A stretch of DNA of 6,328 nucleotides, from positions 1-6,328 of the forward strand of contig CAMURM010000104.1 in NCBI GenBank assembly GCA_947097535.1, given 5' to 3'. Made by a program: the position numbers and the translations under genes. Source of the stretch: an uncultured Selenomonas sp. (lineage in GTDB: Bacteria > Bacillota > Negativicutes > Selenomonadales > Selenomonadaceae). Of this stretch, positions 5,144 through 6,328 are shown piece after piece. The notes under the pieces are model-generated. The model searched no databases, was not told where the DNA came from, and was given only the letters and a program-made list of their open reading frames with translations. Each line of letters opens with the position of its first letter. The stretch's first letter is position 1.

Positions 5144-6289
5144 ATGAGATTTGCTGATTTGCGGCGCGCTATGTCGGCGAGGTGGCACAGTCGTGCCGTG
5201 GATGTTTCTTCTTTTGCACACAGGGATGTATTCCTCTACGGAGCAGGCAATCTTGGCAAGAAACTCAAGGTATCGCTGGAAGAGGCGGGCATTCCTGTCA
5301 AGAGCCTGATCGACCGCCGTGCGGCGGCGCTGCGCGAGCAGGGCGTCGATGCCCTGACTTTGGAGGAGATGGCGGCGGTGCCGAAGGAGGAAAGCGTCGT
5401 TATTTTGTCGGCTCTTTTCTCTCTGGAGGATGAGCCTGTACTTCGCGACTTGCTGCAGGCGGCAGGCTTTCCGCTCGTCGTTGCGCTGCACGAGCTCGAC
5501 TGGCGGAGTTTTGACAGTGCGTCGTTCTGCCGCAACATCTTCATCGGCGACTACGACATCGAGCGCGACTTCGCCGGCGACGAAGAGGCCGTCCTTGCGG
5601 CGTATGCGCTTTGGCAGACAGAGGCGGAACGCTTCTTCTACATGACGCAGATCGAGGCGTATCTGCGCCGTGATTTTTCCATCTTCCCCGATCCTTTGCC
5701 TCTGCGCCTGCAGTATGCGGCGCACGACGTGCCGGAAACGGTGGACATGCGCTTCTTCGTCGACTGCGGCGCCTTTGACGGCGACACGCTGCGCGCTCTT
5801 TCGGCAGCAGGCAGGAAGATGCACGACTACTTCGCGTTTGAGCCGCAGCAGGAGCTCGGCGCGCGCATCCATGCCGCGGCTGAGGAGCTCGCGATCCCGC
5901 GTGCGGTCATCGTGCCGTGCGGCGTTTCGAGCACGACGCAGCAGATCCGCTTCGGTGCGGCACAAGAGGGCAAGTCCGCTGTGAAGCGGGAAGCGGCGGG
6001 CGCACACGTCATCCAGTGCGTATCGCTCGATGCGATGTTTGCGGGGGATGTGCCGACGTTCATCAAGATGGATATCGAGGGCATGGAGATCGAAGCGCTG
6101 CGCGGCGCGGAAAGGCTCATCCGCGAGAATCATCCGCAGCTCGCGATCTGCGTCTACCACGACATGTCACATATCTGGCGCATACCGCTCTTGCTGCGTG
6201 AGTTTTACAGCGGCTATCGCTTCTATGTGCGCAATTATCAATACATGGGATTGGAAACCGTTGTCTATGCTTTTGCAGATGGAGAATAA
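5144..6289 (+). CDS. FkbM family methyltransferase with N-terminal Rossmann-like segment
   Basis: The product has 381 residues. The C-terminal half (about 200-375) is an FkbM-type SAM-dependent methyltransferase. Motif I is FVDCGAFDGDT (205-215), DYFAFEP follows at about 227-233 as the acidic strand-2 motif, and FIKMDIEGMEIEAL (306-319) is the FkbM hallmark KxDIEGxE. The N-terminal part carries VFLYGAGNLGKKL (29-41), a GxGxxG nucleotide-binding loop, and VKSLIDR downstream, like the N-terminal segments found on sugar-modifying enzymes. FkbM proteins commonly O-methylate sugars or other hydroxyl groups. Next to a glycosyltransferase, the likely substrate is a glycan sugar. GAGGTG at 5130-5135, overlapping the previous stop codon, lies 8 bases before ATG 5144. 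The whole gene returns to the GC-rich codon use of the flanking chromosome. The family is firm; the substrate is not known. Confidence 0.9.
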   Translation: MRFADLRRAMSARWHSRAVDVSSFAHRDVFLYGAGNLGKKLKVSLEEAGIPVKSLIDRRAAALREQGVDALTLEEMAAVPKEESVVILSALFSLEDEPVLRDLLQAAGFPLVVALHELDWRSFDSASFCRNIFIGDYDIERDFAGDEEAVLAAYALWQTEAERFFYMTQIEAYLRRDFSIFPDPLPLRLQYAAHDVPETVDMRFFVDCGAFDGDTLRALSAAGRKMHDYFAFEPQQELGARIHAAAEELAIPRAVIVPCGVSSTTQQIRFGAAQEGKSAVKREAAGAHVIQCVSLDAMFAGDVPTFIKMDIEGMEIEALRGAERLIRENHPQLAICVYHDMSHIWRIPLLLREFYSGYRFYVRNYQYMGLETVVYAFADGE

Positions 6290-6291
6290 AC

Positions 6292-6328
6292 ATGGCAGAA
6301 ATCAAACCGAATTATGACACGAAGAGGA
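6292..6328 (+). CDS. Start of a further gene in the glycan operon (12 codons visible)
   Basis: ATG 6292 follows the FkbM stop by 2 bp and has GGAG at 6281-6284, 7 bases upstream, inside the end of the FkbM gene. The visible start is MAEIKPNYDTKR, with the window ending inside the next codon. The spacing and ribosome binding site argue for a real, translationally coupled gene. Nothing can be said about its function. Confidence 0.65.
   Translation, partial: MAEIKPNYDTKR

Noticed and set aside
4964..6160. 398-residue minus-strand open frame opposite the FkbM gene and the end of the glycosyltransferase.
   Set aside because: Its composition is arginine/alanine/histidine-rich as expected for the complement of a GC-rich gene, and the plus-strand genes have clear catalytic motifs.
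1..6328. CRISPR arrays, tRNA or rRNA genes, insertion sequences.
   Set aside because: No repeated spacer pattern, no tRNA-like T-loop/acceptor arrangement and no transposase motif were found on reading both strands.

Overview
The window reads as accessory-rich chromosome of an anaerobic, fairly GC-rich Firmicute-type bacterium. A Negativicutes relative such as Selenomonas is my best guess. This rests on an NAD(P)H-linked iron-sulfur redox operon of hydrogenase type, strong GGAGG ribosome binding sites, and surface-glycan GT2/FkbM genes in one strand-coherent run. The taxonomic assignment is an inference from style, not from a marker gene.

Left part (1-2410, minus strand): a three-gene operon transcribed leftwards. 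Its order is a 2Fe-2S thioredoxin-like subunit (NuoE/HndA/HydC type), a flavin- and NAD(P)H-binding 51 kDa-type subunit (NuoF/HndC/HydB type), and the N-terminal 189 residues of a large iron-sulfur catalytic subunit that leaves the window. The cysteine spacing of the large subunit fits an [FeFe]-hydrogenase HydA/HndD, although the catalytic H-cluster domain is not in view. The NuoF-like subunit is the short form: it has no N-terminal thioredoxin-like domain and no C-terminal ferredoxin domain, both of which typical bifurcating HydB proteins have.

Middle (about 2411-3740): a divergent intergenic region followed by a compact, AT-richer two-gene module on the plus strand. A strong extended -10 promoter sits inside a perfect 9-bp inverted repeat. 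It drives a 71-residue protein of unknown function and, 5 bp later, a 300-residue HipA/CtkA-like protein kinase. The layout (small upstream partner, kinase, operator over the promoter) resembles a kinase-type toxin-antitoxin or signalling cassette, and is the most interesting part of the window.

Right part (3741-6328, plus strand): a glycan-modification run. It holds a GT2 glycosyltransferase with a C-terminal methyltransferase-like domain, then an FkbM-type methyltransferase with its own N-terminal nucleotide-binding-like segment, then the first 12 codons of another gene. Close spacing and good ribosome binding sites indicate co-transcription. These genes probably decorate a surface polysaccharide, flagellin or other glycan. 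I see no convincing terminator between the kinase gene and the glycosyltransferase, so read-through from the kinase promoter is possible.
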